Shown: one piece after another, positions 8,755 to 17,842 of the stretch
Layout: each line of letters begins with the position of its first letter
Numbering within the stretch: the first letter of the stretch is position 1
Source: Fodinicola feengrottensis
Lineage (GTDB): Bacteria; Actinomycetota; Actinomycetes; Mycobacteriales; HKI-0501
NCBI RefSeq assembly: GCF_010993775.1
Contig: NZ_WOTO01000011.1
Coordinates: forward strand, 62,001-126,000
Length of the DNA: 64,000 nucleotides
Reading direction: 5' to 3'
Made by a program: the position numbers and the translations under genes
Notes under the pieces: model-generated
Seen by the model: the letters and a program-made list of their open reading frames with translations, nothing else
The model's database searches: none
Told to the model about the DNA's origin: nothing

Positions 8755-10324
8755 CTACGAATTCGTCGTAGCCGGCGGCGTCGGAGACGCCGGTGGGGCG
8801 CTGGTCGGTGGCGGTGGGGCCGCCTTCTGGCAGTAGACCGTCACTGTCTGGCCGCGCATCGCCTGGGTAGGCGTGACCGAGTTGACAGTGCCCGGAGTGC
8901 CGTTCGGGTTGTCGTTCAGGACCTCCTGGGTGGCCAGGCCCTTGGCGCGAATCTGGCTCTCCGCCTGCGCGCACGGCTTGCCCACATAGTCGGGGGGGGG
9001 TTTCAGCACGATGGGCTGCGGCGGCGCGGAGCCGGCGTGGCCGCCACCGGGCACGCCGGGCTGGGAGGGTGGCTGGACGACCGGGCCGACCGAGTGGCCC
9101 GCGGCCGGCGCCTGGCCGGTGGGTGAGGAGACCTTGGCGGACGGGCTGGCCGGGGCACTGCCCGTGCCGGCGCCCTGCGGCGCGGTGTCCGAGCCGTTCC
9201 CGTTCGGGTTGCCGGTCACCTTGCTCTGCGAGTTCACCACCTGCGGGTTCACGTTGTGCATCGTGATCGCGTAGCCGGCGCCGACCAACAGGACCAGCGC
9301 GAAGGCGGCGGCGATGCCGATCGCCCACGCACCCGTACGGCGACCGCCCCTGCGTTGCCGGATGGTGGTGCCCAGCGCGGCCGCGTTGGCCACCGTCGGG
9401 GAGGCCAGTACGACCGTGCCGCGGCCCGGCTTTGGGATCCGCGGGGTCGGCGCCTTGCCGGACGACGTGACGACCCCGGACATGGCCGCCCGGGCCGCGC
9501 TGGACAGCACGTCCATCGAGGCGAACCGGGAGCCTGGCTCCTTGGCCATCGCCCGGGTGACCAGCGCCCGAGCCGCCGGTGGGATGTCCGACGGCAGTGC
9601 CGGCGGCTTGTCCCGCAAGTGCGCGAGCGCCACCCGGGTGGGGTTCTCGTCGGTGAACGGCCGGCGGCCGGACAGGCACAGGTACGCCACCACGCCGAGC
9701 GAGTACTGGTCGCTGGCCGGAGTGGCGCGCTTGCCAGCGGCCTGTTCGGGCGGCAGGTACGCGGCCGTACCGAAGACCTGACCGGAGGATGTGATGTGGC
9801 TGGACTCGACCGTACGAGCGATGCCGAAGTCGGTCACCACGATGGTGTTTGCGCCGGTGGCCGGGTCGTGCTGGACCATCAGGTTGGCCGGCTTCACGTC
9901 CCGGTGGATGACTCCGGCCCGGTGCGCGGCCTGCAGCGCCTCGGCGGTCTGCGCGATCAGCTCGAGAGTGGTGTCCACCGGCAGCTTGCCGACCCGGGCC
10001 AGCAGCAGGTCGGACAGCGGTTCGCCGTCGACCAGCTGCATCACCAGATACGCCTGTGGGGGGCCACCCTCAACCGAGGTCTCGCCGTAGTCGTACACGG
10101 CGGCTATGCCGGGGGTGGTGCAGCCGCGCGGTGTTCCGCGCCTCGGCCCGGAACCGGTCGACGAAGCCCGGATCGGTGGAGAGCTGGGCGTGCATGATCT
10201 TCAGTGCGACCGAGCGGCCCAGCACCTCGTCGTGTCCCCGCCAGACCTCGCCCATGCCGCCAACGGCAATCCGCGAGTCCAGCCGGTAACGGCCACCCAG
10301 TAACGCACCCATGGTCACATTCAT
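8755..10324 (-). CDS. pknA: Serine/threonine protein kinase PknA (one frameshift)
   Basis: Second transmembrane kinase of the cell-shape cluster. The kinase domain starts GALLGGRYRLD with IAVGGMGEVW, HRDVKPANLM and DFGIARTV. One membrane helix (AIGIAAAFALVLLVGAGYAI) and a Pro/Gly/Ser-rich extracellular part follow, with a single PASTA-like segment (PPPDYVGKPCAQAESQIRAK to VTVYC). Mycobacterial PknA lacks a PASTA domain, so this is a difference. A C run at about 10115 appears one base too long; correction gives HHPGIAAVYDYG. The start ATG overlaps the pbpA stop (TGATG), showing coupling. Assignment rests on position and layout. Confidence 0.88.
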
Positions 10325-11786
10325 CACTGCCTCGCAGCCTCAACAGCGGCTTGGAGAACCTTGCCGCCGATCGCAGTCGGGACCGAACTTGACCCCCCCG
10401 CCGGCCTGGTCCAGCACGACGGCTACCGCCGCCACTGGCTTGCCGCCGTCGATCGCGTATCCGATGAACCACACTGTGTCTTGCTTGCCGTCGCCGTTCT
10501 GTGCCCGTGCCGGTCTTGCCGCCGACCGTCACCCCGGAGATCTGCGCCTTCTTGCCGGTGCCGTCACTTACCACCGACTGCATCATCTGCTGCAGCTGCT
10601 GTGCGACCGCAGGGGTCATCGGCTGGCCGTACTGCGACGGGCTGGTCTTGCCCAGCGACAACAGGTCCGGGCCCTGCACGTCACTGACCAGGTACGGCTT
10701 CATCTCGGTGCCGTTGTTAGCCACCGCGCCGGCAATCATGGCACCCTGCAGCGGCGTCATGCGGACGTCCCGCTGACCGATCGAGGACTGTGCCAACGAG
10801 GGCTGGTCCACGATCGCGCCGAGCTTGCTCTGTGCCGCATGGATCGAATCATTGGAGATATCGGCGTCAAAGCCAAACGCGTTGGCCTGTTTGCGTATTT
10901 TGTCCGTACCTAAAGTTACCCCAAGATGCGCATACGCAGTGTTACAGGAAACTCTCAGAGCGTCGAGCAGCGTGGTCGGGTCGCCGGTGCAGGCCGTTCC
11001 GTCGTCGTTCTTGATCGGCGTGCTAGTGCCGGGCGCGACGTACTGCAGACCGGCCGGGACCTTGGTTTGCGGGTTGAAGCCGTTAGCGAGGGCGGCCGCC
11101 GAGACGATCGTCTTGAACGTCGACCCGGGTGGGTAGCTCTCCTTGAGCGCCTTGTTCAGCAGCGGTGAGTTGGTTTCGTCGCTGTTGAGCCGGGTGAAGG
11201 CGCTCTTCTCGGATGCGGAGTCGTGAGTGGAGAGCTGGTTCGGGTCGAATGACGGGCTGGAGGTCTCGGCCAGGATCGCGCCGGTCCGCGGGTCCAGCGC
11301 GACGACCGCGCCGCGGAACTGGGACTGCGCGGCCAGCCCGTCGAAGGCGGCCTGCTGCACCTTCTGCTTGACGGTCACGATCACGTTGCCGCCCTGCGGC
11401 TGCCGCCCGGTGACCAGGTCCGACAGCCGCCGGACGAACAACTGGTCGGAGTCGCCAGACAGGATCGGGTCCTGATCCGCCTCCAGGCCGGTCTTGCCGT
11501 AGCTCACCGAGTCGTAGCCGGTGACGGCCGCGTAGAGCGGGCCGGCCGGGTACGTCCGCAAGTACTTCAACTTGCCGGAGGTCTGCTGGACCGACGCGAT
11601 CGCCTGCCCGTCCGCGTTCACGATCTGGCCGCGCTTGCGGTTGAAGTCCTGGATCAGCGTGCGCGGGTTCCGCGGGTCCGTACGGTATGCCCCGGCCTTG
11701 ATGAACTGGACGTAGTTCAGGTTGATGAACAGCAGGGCGAACAGGACCATCACTGACACCGCCACCCGGCGGATGGGAGCGTTCAC
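10324..11786 (-). CDS. pbpA: Class B penicillin-binding protein PbpA (frameshifts near the C-terminus)
   Basis: Membrane-anchored transpeptidase that crosslinks peptidoglycan with RodA. One N-terminal helix (VAVSVMVLFALLFINLNYVQ), a dimerisation domain, then the transpeptidase domain with active-site Ser in PPGSTFK (SxxK), the SCN motif in RVSCNTAYAH and the KTGT box in GGKTGT. After KTGT the frame changes near 10508, near the seven-C run at about 10393-10399, and again near 10375; corrected translation ends GGKVLQAAVEAARQ. Start overlaps the rodA stop (GTGA), stop overlaps the pknA start. All catalytic motifs lie in the intact part. Confidence 0.93.
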
Positions 11787-13220
11787 AGCCGGACCACCTC
11801 CGTCGGTGCGCTTTTTGCAGTTGCACCGCGGGCGCGGCCGTCACGGCCGGCCGCCGGCCGGTGTCCGAGATGCGTAGCAGGATGGCCACCAGGATCCAGC
11901 TGGCCAGCAGGGACGAGCCGCCGTACGAGAGCCATGGGGTGGTCACGCCGGTCAGCGGGATGAGGTCGGAGACCCCGCCGATGATGACGAAGACCTGCAG
12001 GCCGATCGAGAAGGCCATGCCGCCGGCGAGCAGCTTGCCGAACGAGTCCCGTACGTCCAGGGCGGTCCGCATGCCGCGCAGGCTGATGATCGCGTAGAGC
12101 ATCAGAATCCCGGTCAGACCGAAGAGTCCGACCTCCTCGCCCAACGTGGTGGTGATGAAGTCGCTGGAGGCGACCGGCACGATGGCCGGATGACCGGCTC
12201 CAGGCCCGGTGCCGAACAGGCCGCCGCTGCCCAGTGCGAACAGTGACTGGACCAGTTGGTAGCCGGTGCCGGCGGCGTCCGCGAACGGGTGCAGCCAGAT
12301 GTCCACTCGCAGTTGAACGCGAGCCACCACGGACCACGCGAAGACCGACCCGCCGATGAACATGACCAGGCCGATCAGCAGCCAACTGGTCCGCTCGGTG
12401 GCGATGTAGAGCATCGTGATGAAAATGCCGAAGTAGAGCAGCGAGGTGCCCAGGTCCCGCTCGAACATCAACACCAGCAGCGAGACCAGCCAGGCGGTCA
12501 CCACCGGGCCGAGGTCGCGGCCGCGGGGCAGGTCGATGCCGACGAACCGCTTGCTCGCCAGTGACAGCACGTCCCGCTTGCTGACCAGATATGACGCGAA
12601 GAAGACCATCAGCGCCAGCTTGCCGAACTCACCGGGCTGGATCTGCCCGACGCCGGGCAGTGCGAGCCAGATCTTCGCGCCGTTGTTGTTCGGGTCGCTG
12701 ATCCGGGACGGCAGCACCGCGGGCAGGATCACGAACAGCAGGCCGCCGATGCCCAGCGTGTACGAATACCGGGAGAGCACCCGGTGGTCCCGAATGAACA
12801 GCAGGACCACGCAAAACGCGGTGATCCCGACCAGTGTCCAGATGACTTGCCGCAGGCCCTGGCCGCCGTACGTCTCCGGCAGCGTGCCGCTGCCGGTGGC
12901 CGAGACCAGCCCGAGCCGCTGGATGAAGATCACGCCGATGCCGTTCAGCAGCGCGACACACGGAAGGATGATCGGGTCCGCGTACGAGGCGAAAAACCGC
13001 ACGACCACGTGCGCGATCAGGAAGACCGCGGTCAGCGCCGCCGGGATGTAAACGCAGTTCAGGTTGATGGTGCCCTGAAGTGCCGCCTGGATGGACGCGG
13101 ACACCATCATCACACGATCGCCATCGCCACGAGCAGCAGCAACAGCTCGGCGTTGCGCCGGGTGGGCTGCCGTCGACCGGCCGGGCGGGCGGTCGGTGCG
13201 GACGCGGTGGTCGTACTCAT
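11783..13220 (-). CDS. rodA: SEDS-family peptidoglycan polymerase RodA (frameshifts at both ends)
   Basis: Polytopic membrane glycosyltransferase that polymerises lipid II during elongation. About ten helices are visible with SEDS hallmarks QIQPGEFGKLALMVFFASYL, FERDLGTSLLYFG, GEEVGLFG and PWLSYGGSS. The true start is the ATG at 13220 (MSTTTASAPTARPAGRR then RRNAELLLLLVAMAIV); a base is lost near 13112 before SASIQAALQG. Near 11808 another change joins VQLQK to APTEVVRL, ending at 11783 where it overlaps pbpA. Position between pstP and pbpA matches Rv0017c. Confident. Confidence 0.92.
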
Positions 13221-13232
13221 CGCAAGCTCATC

Positions 13233-14612
13233 TCATCGTGGTCGGCAGGTCGAGTCGGCTGGCGGAGTGCTCGGGCTGGGAGTCGGGGAGGGGGACTGCG
13301 ACACGGACGGATGCGGGCTGGGCGAGCCACCGGGATGTGGGCTGGGCGTGCCGCCGGGGTGTGGGCTGGGCGAGCCGCCCGGCCGGACCGGGTCGGTGCC
13401 GGTCTGCCCGATCGGGGCACACAACGGCTTCAGCTGGTCCCGCAGCCGCTTCACGATCGCTTCGGCGTCGCTGGCGTCCTGCGCGGTGATGCCCTCGGAC
13501 ACCGAACGGGCGGCCACTGGCTGCAGATCGGTGAGCACGATGTCGCTCTCGCTGGAGAGCCGGGACAGACCTATCCCGGCCACCGTTCCCCGTACGCCCC
13601 GAAAGATCGCGACATGCCCGTCGGTGGTGGCGCCGACGTAGTACTGGTTCTGCGTGTACGTCCAGCCGCCGAAACCGATCGCGGCCACCACGATCAGCGC
13701 GGCGACCACCAGCAGGGTCGTACGAACGCGGTGCCGCGGCGGTGCCGGGTCGTCGTCCTCTTCGTCGTCTTCCTCGACCGCGGGATGCGGGCGGGCCAGT
13801 GCCGCCCGGCCAGCCGCCGAGTCCGGTCGCGCGCCGGAGGCCCGGCCGCGGTCCCGGGCCGCCGCACCGCCCACCACTGGGGCGTCGTCGCCGGTCTCGC
13901 GCTCCATGATGTCCGCCACGATCACCGTGACGTTGTCCGGCGCGCCGGCCCGCAGTGCCAGCGACACCAGCCGGTCGGCGACCTGGGCCGGCGTCTGCAG
14001 GCCCATGGTCTCGCCGATCGTCTCCTCGCTGACGACCACGGTAAGGCCGTCGCTGCACAGCAGGTAGCGATCGCCCGGCACGGCCTCGCGAACCGAGAAG
14101 TCCGGATCCACGTCCCGGCCGTCCAGCGCCCGGGTCAGCAGCGAGCGCTGCGGATGGGTGCCGGCCTCCTCCTGGGTGATCCGGCCCTCGTCGACGAGCA
14201 TCTGCACGTACGTGTCGTCGCGGGTGATCTGGTTGACGTCGCCGTCCCGATACACGTACGCGCGAGAGTCGCCGACGTGCACGACCGCCAGCCGGTTGCC
14301 GGAGAACAGCATCGCGGTCAGCGTGGTGCCCATGCCCTCCAGTGCCGAGTTGTCCTCCACGGCCCGGCGGAGCTGGTCGTTGGCGTCGGCCACCGCGTTC
14401 TTGAGGGCATCCACCAGGTCCGCGCCGGGAGCGTCCTCGTCCAGCGGCGCGAGCGCGGCGACCACGATGTTGCTGGCCACCTCGCCGGCGGCCATGCCGC
14501 CCATGCCGTCGGCGACCGCCAACAGCCGGGGTCCGGCGTAGACCGAATCCTCGTTGCCTTCACGGATCAGTCCGCGGTCGGACTTGGCGGCGTAGCGCAG
14601 GGTCAGACTCAT
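13233..14612 (-). CDS. pstP: PP2C-type serine/threonine phosphatase PstP
   Basis: Dephosphorylates PknA/PknB targets. The cytoplasmic PP2C domain (residues about 5-240) has RGLIREGNEDS, ADGMGGMAAGE, VGDSRAYVYR, CSDGLT and the C-terminal APDNVTVIVADI metal-binding Asp. An acidic linker (VEEDDEEDDD) leads to one membrane helix (TTLLVVAALIVVAAIGFGGW) and an extracellular domain of about 120 residues. The tail has three near-identical PSPHPGG-type repeats and further PSP repeats, longer and more proline-rich than in mycobacterial PstP. Intact frame; stop lies 12 bases before the rodA start. Confidence 0.94.
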   Translation of the reverse strand: MSLTLRYAAKSDRGLIREGNEDSVYAGPRLLAVADGMGGMAAGEVASNIVVAALAPLDEDAPGADLVDALKNAVADANDQLRRAVEDNSALEGMGTTLTAMLFSGNRLAVVHVGDSRAYVYRDGDVNQITRDDTYVQMLVDEGRITQEEAGTHPQRSLLTRALDGRDVDPDFSVREAVPGDRYLLCSDGLTVVVSEETIGETMGLQTPAQVADRLVSLALRAGAPDNVTVIVADIMERETGDDAPVVGGAAARDRGRASGARPDSAAGRAALARPHPAVEEDDEEDDDPAPPRHRVRTTLLVVAALIVVAAIGFGGWTYTQNQYYVGATTDGHVAIFRGVRGTVAGIGLSRLSSESDIVLTDLQPVAARSVSEGITAQDASDAEAIVKRLRDQLKPLCAPIGQTGTDPVRPGGSPSPHPGGTPSPHPGGSPSPHPSVSQSPSPTPSPSTPPADSTCRPR

Positions 14613-14670
14613 GAGGTCAGTCCGATCTTTCGGACGATCTCAAGGCTGCGCTGCCTCTGGGAAGTCTGAG

Positions 14671-15144
14671 TCATGACCTCAACTCGAACGATGTGCGGCC
14701 GATGCGTACGACCGCACCGAGGGGGACAGGGGTCGGACCGGTCACCTTGGCTCGGTCGAGGTACGTCCCGTTGGTCGAACCAACATCCTCCACCAGCCAT
14801 TGACCGCCCCGAGGAACCAACCGGGCGTGCCGGGTGGAAGCGTAGTCATCGGTCAGTACCAGCGTCGAGTCGTCCGCCCGGCCGATGGTGATAGGGCTGT
14901 CTCCTAGCGTGATCCGAGTTCCGGCGAGAGCACCTTCGGTGACCACCACAGTACGTGCCGTCTTGCCGCGCTTGACCTTCGCAGGTCGTGCGGACGCCGA
15001 CGGGATGCCCCGCGGACTCGCCACCAACCTGGCCTGCCGGGTCCCGAACAGGTCGCGGCGAACGACACCGATCACCGCGAACACGAAGATCCACAGCAGC
15101 GCCAGGAACCCGAAACGGGCGACGGCGAGTACGACCTCAGGCAT
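14671..15144 (-). CDS. fhaB: FHA-domain membrane protein FhaB (FipA)
   Basis: 157 residues: an N-terminal membrane helix (ARFGFLALLWIFVFAVIGVV), a basic linker containing a TARTVVVTEG stretch, and an FHA domain (residues about 75-155) that reads phosphothreonine, with IGRADDSTLVLTDDYAS, RHARLV and VGSTNGTYLD. Relatives bind PknA/PknB-phosphorylated partners such as FtsZ and are PknB substrates through a Thr in the linker. Start ATG lies 5 bases after the fhaA stop. Complete and unmodified. Confidence 0.94.
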   Translation of the reverse strand: MPEVVLAVARFGFLALLWIFVFAVIGVVRRDLFGTRQARLVASPRGIPSASARPAKVKRGKTARTVVVTEGALAGTRITLGDSPITIGRADDSTLVLTDDYASTRHARLVPRGGQWLVEDVGSTNGTYLDRAKVTGPTPVPLGAVVRIGRTSFELRS

Positions 15145-15149
15145 GTGTC

Positions 15150-15977
15150 CTAGCTGTCCAGTCGCAGGGTCAGGGTCGTCGTACCGACCTGGATCACGTC
15201 ACCCGGCTGCAACGCCACCGCGTTGATCCGCGAGCCGTTCACCGCCGTGCCGTTCGTCGACCCGAGGTCCGTGACGACCACCCGGGAACCGTCGAAATCC
15301 AGTCGGGCGTGCTGCCGGGAGATACCCACGTCGGCGACCCGCACCTGCGCCGCCTCGCCACGGCCGAGCACGGTGGAACCGATCGACAGCGAGTACTGCC
15401 GGCCGTCGGAGGCCACCAGCCGCGCGGTTGCCCCGACCGGCTGACCGTACCCGCCGCCCTGTGGCGGCGGACTATAGGGCACCGCGGAGTTCGGCGCGCC
15501 GGACGACTGGGCCGGCGGCGGAACCGGCCCGGTCGGCGCGTACGGCGCGGGCCCGCCGCCATAGCCGCCCTGCTGGTACGACGGTGGCGGCTCCGGCTCC
15601 ACACTGCCGGTGTAGACCTCGCTCACCACCCGGAACATGCCCGTGTCGAGCCCGTCGCCGCGCTCGATCTCGACGATCACGTCGCCGTAGACCGTCCACC
15701 CCTGCTCACCGATGAACTCCGCCTGCGCCTGTGCCAACTCCTGGGCCAAGGCCGCCGCGTACTGCTCAAGCCGGTCATGATCCGAAGCGGACAGGTCGAT
15801 GATGTAGCGGTTCGGCACCAGCGTCCGGCCACCACCCAGGATGGACCGGTGCGCGTCAGCCTCCCGCTGCATCGCGCTGGCAATCTCGACCGGGTGCACG
15901 ACACCCTTGAAGACCTTGGCGAAAGCCCCCTCGACCAAGCCCTCGAGCCGCTTCTCGAAGCGCTGCAGCACCCCCAC
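15150..15977 (-). CDS. fhaA: FHA-domain protein FhaA with DUF3662 N-terminus
   Basis: 275 residues: the N-terminal DUF3662 domain (GVLQRFEKRLEGLVEGAFAK to VEIERGDG), a Pro/Gly/Tyr-rich linker of about 70 residues and a C-terminal FHA domain (VLGRGEAAQVRVADVGISR, RQHARLDF, DLGSTNGTAVNG). In mycobacteria FhaA binds phosphorylated MviN pseudokinase domain and regulates lipid II supply. The linker is shorter than in M. tuberculosis. GTG start with GGGAGGG upstream. It is the first gene of the leftward operon fhaA-fhaB-pstP-rodA-pbpA-pknA-pknB. Confidence 0.94.
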   Translation of the reverse strand: MGVLQRFEKRLEGLVEGAFAKVFKGVVHPVEIASAMQREADAHRSILGGGRTLVPNRYIIDLSASDHDRLEQYAAALAQELAQAQAEFIGEQGWTVYGDVIVEIERGDGLDTGMFRVVSEVYTGSVEPEPPPSYQQGGYGGGPAPYAPTGPVPPPAQSSGAPNSAVPYSPPPQGGGYGQPVGATARLVASDGRQYSLSIGSTVLGRGEAAQVRVADVGISRQHARLDFDGSRVVVTDLGSTNGTAVNGSRINAVALQPGDVIQVGTTTLTLRLDS

Positions 15978-16075
15978 GATCGCCCTCCCGATTATTGACC
16001 AGGAGTGATGGTATCCGGACCCGGCACACCCGTCAGGTCCGCAGTAGCCCGTCTGCTACGGTGATCGAGCGCTGA

Positions 16076-16161
16076 GGGCAAGTGGCGGAATGGCAGACGC
16101 GCACGGTTCAGGTCCGTGTGTCCGAAAGGACGTGGGGGTTCAACTCCCCCCTTGCCCACCA
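16076..16161 (+). tRNA. leuT: tRNA-Leu (anticodon CAG)
   Basis: A full class II tRNA: acceptor GGGCAAG pairs with CTTGCCC, the anticodon stem CACGG/CCGTG encloses loop TTCAGGT with anticodon CAG at 16109-16111, the long variable arm is GTCC-GAAA-GGAC, and the T arm is GGGGG-TTCAACT-CCCCC. CCA is encoded at 16159-16161. A leucine tRNA adjoining fhaA is also found in M. tuberculosis (leuT). Confidence 0.96.
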
Positions 16162-16615
16162 GAATGGGGTTTCCCTGTCCGTGGAGAGCGCGGACCGGGT
16201 TCTGGCGGCGATGCCGCCTGGGGGCCTGAGCCCCCAGACCCCCACGCCAGGGGAGTTCCCCTGGACCCCCCGATAACAAACTCGATTGCTGCGGGTCGCC
16301 CTGGTCGCGATGCGGCTTTCGTAGTTGTACCGGGAGTTTTTGTGGGTGTGGGCTTGGAAAAAAGTACCGGGTGAAGCTGTCGTCGATAGTTGTTCTCGAC
16401 CGGTTGGTAACGCGGGTCTTCGGGTATCTGCGCTGGCCCTCTGGGTGTGACGGTGGCTACCGAAATCTCGTACGAGAGTCACGTCACACCTTTCGATCGT
16501 GGGCCATCGTGCGCCTTGATCTTGCCGGTCAGTGGGCCCGATAGCTAGAGCAAAACGGACGGCGCTGGCCGGTAAGTCAGAAGGTCAACGAGAGCGTGAG
16601 GCGTTCGGTTCCGGA
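16162..16615. other. Gene-free stretch after tRNA-Leu
   Basis: No convincing coding sequence is seen on either strand. Near its left side lie two hairpins (described separately). The rest is not obviously structured; TCTCGTACGAGA at 16467-16478 is a short palindrome of unknown meaning. Confidence 0.6.
16218..16264. terminator. Two adjacent perfect hairpins downstream of tRNA-Leu
   Basis: CTGGGGGC/GCCCCCAG (16218-16225 and 16230-16237) with a CTGA loop is followed after 9 bases by CCAGGGG/CCCCTGG (16247-16253 and 16258-16264) with an AGTT loop. They may terminate the tRNA transcript or belong to a dispersed GC-rich intergenic repeat. Confidence 0.5.
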
Positions 16616-16984
16616 CTACTGCTCGATGGGCTCGGGTTCCGGGCGGGAGTCGTAGGCCGACTGGGCGGCGCCGATCTCGGCCATGTGCTCGTCGGTCCAG
16701 TGCACCATCGTCGAGACCACCTCCAGCAGGGTCCTGCCCAGTGGGGTAAGGGCGTACTCGACCCGCGGCGGCACGACCGGATAGACCGTACGACGGATCA
16801 GGCCGTCGCGTTCCAGGCTTCGCAAGGTGACCGTCAACATCCGCTGGCTGATGCCGTCGATGGTCTTCTTGAGGTCACCGAAGCGCATCGTGTGCTCATC
16901 CAGGCTGGAGATCACGTAGATGGCCCACTTGCTGCCAATCCGGCCGACCACCTCGCGTGCCTTACAGTTCGTGGTCATCGGCAC
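16616..16984 (-). CDS. HxlR-family transcriptional regulator
   Basis: A 122-residue winged-helix protein. The pattern IGSKWAIYVISSL, RFGDLKKTIDGIS, RMLTVTLRSLERDGLI and VEYALTPLG is diagnostic of HxlR. An N-terminal Cys (TTNCKAREV) lies where many HxlR members carry the redox- or electrophile-sensing cysteine. Start could be the GTG at 16984 or the ATG at 16978; no strong ribosome site is visible. It is divergent from yceI with a perfect inverted repeat between them, suggesting control of yceI and itself. Confidence 0.9.
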   Translation of the reverse strand: MPMTTNCKAREVVGRIGSKWAIYVISSLDEHTMRFGDLKKTIDGISQRMLTVTLRSLERDGLIRRTVYPVVPPRVEYALTPLGRTLLEVVSTMVHWTDEHMAEIGAAQSAYDSRPEPEPIEQ

Positions 16985-17141
16985 TGGCTGGTCGGGATAT
17001 CCGGCAGAGAAAGATCCGAAAAGGTACTATTTCCGACATAAACGTCGGCGGCAGTATCGGTCGGCAGGCTCATTGGTTACCTCCGTGTAACTCAGGTATG
17101 TGAAAGTGCCGTCTTGTCATTGATCCTTCAACCTTCCTACA

Positions 17142-17166
17142 GTTCCTATTGGTTCTCAATAGGAAC
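17142..17166. promoter_or_regulatory. Inverted repeat, candidate HxlR operator
   Basis: GTTCCTATTG (17142-17151) and CAATAGGAAC (17157-17166) form a perfect 10-bp inverted repeat with a 5-base spacer, ending 58 bases before the yceI start. An overlapping GGTTC/GAACC pair (17151-17155 and 17163-17167) shares the right arm. Location between divergent HxlR and yceI genes makes it a likely operator. Confidence 0.6.
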
Positions 17167-17224
17167 CATGACACGAATCGGAACTGACGCTGGTTGTGGA
17201 ACTGGCTGAACAGGAGAAAGTGCA

Positions 17225-17785
17225 ATGACCTCGGCATCTGTGCAGATCCCCGGCTTCGTCGCGGGCAAGTGGGCAATCGACCCGGTGCACTCGCACGTCG
17301 GGTTCTCGGTACGGCACCTGGCCGTCAGCAAGGTGCGGGGCGAGTTCAAGACCTTCTCTGGCGAGATTGTCACCACCGAGAACCCGTTGGACTCCAGCGT
17401 CACCGCGACCATCGATCTGGGTTCGATCGACACCAACAACGAGGGCCGGGACGGGCACCTGAAGTCGGCCGACTTTTTCGAAACCGACAAGCACCCCACG
17501 CTGACCTTCGCCTCCACCGCCGTACGCCAGGACGGCGACGACTTCATCGTGGCCGGCGACCTCACCATCAAGGGCGTCACCAAGCAGGTCGAACTCAAGC
17601 TGGAGGTCAACGGCTTCGGCCCGAGCCCGGCCGGCACGGTGGCCGGCTTCACCGCCACCACCGAGATCGACCGGCGCGACTTTGGCGTCAACTTCACCGG
17701 CTCGGTCCCGGGCACCGACGTGCTGATGGTCGCCAACAAGATCTCCATCACCCTGGAGATCGAGGCCGGCCTGCAGGAGGGCTGA
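17225..17785 (+). CDS. YceI-family polyisoprenoid-binding protein
   Basis: 186 residues with the complete YceI lipocalin-like barrel: WAIDPVHSHVGFSVRHLAVS, TATIDLGSIDTNN, LKSADFFETDKHPTLTF, GDLTIKGVTKQV and FTATTEIDRRDFGVNF. Family members bind long polyisoprenoids such as quinones. There is no signal peptide, so it acts in the cytoplasm, unlike the periplasmic E. coli protein. Clear ribosome site (AGGAGAAA) before the ATG. Likely controlled by the adjacent HxlR regulator; a role in electrophile or redox stress is inferred from that pairing. Confidence 0.93.
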   Translation: MTSASVQIPGFVAGKWAIDPVHSHVGFSVRHLAVSKVRGEFKTFSGEIVTTENPLDSSVTATIDLGSIDTNNEGRDGHLKSADFFETDKHPTLTFASTAVRQDGDDFIVAGDLTIKGVTKQVELKLEVNGFGPSPAGTVAGFTATTEIDRRDFGVNFTGSVPGTDVLMVANKISITLEIEAGLQEG

Positions 17786-17801
17786 TCGTACGAGCAAACG
17801 A

Positions 17802-17831
17802 AAACGGCGCCGGGAAATCCCGGCGCCGTTT
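17802..17831. terminator. Strong bidirectional terminator between yceI and pntB
   Basis: AAACGGCGCCGGG (17802-17814) pairs perfectly with CCCGGCGCCGTTT (17819-17831) around a four-base loop. A-rich and T-rich flanks suit both directions, and it lies between the convergent stops at 17785 and 17843. Confidence 0.85.
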
Positions 17832-17842
17832 CGTTGTCTTTC

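Noticed and set aside
11083..13113. Extended rodA frame with an Arg-rich tail overlapping pbpA
   Set aside because: The tail is a shadow frame of pbpA after a frame break; the real rodA stop overlaps the pbpA start.
13318..13385. Short tandem repeat in the DNA as a CRISPR-like or regulatory array
   Set aside because: It encodes the in-frame PSPHPGG repeats of the PstP tail and needs no other explanation.
13080..14669. Long plus-strand frame opposite pstP
   Set aside because: High-GC antisense shadow with Arg/Ala/Gly bias and no start signal; the minus strand carries a complete PP2C gene.
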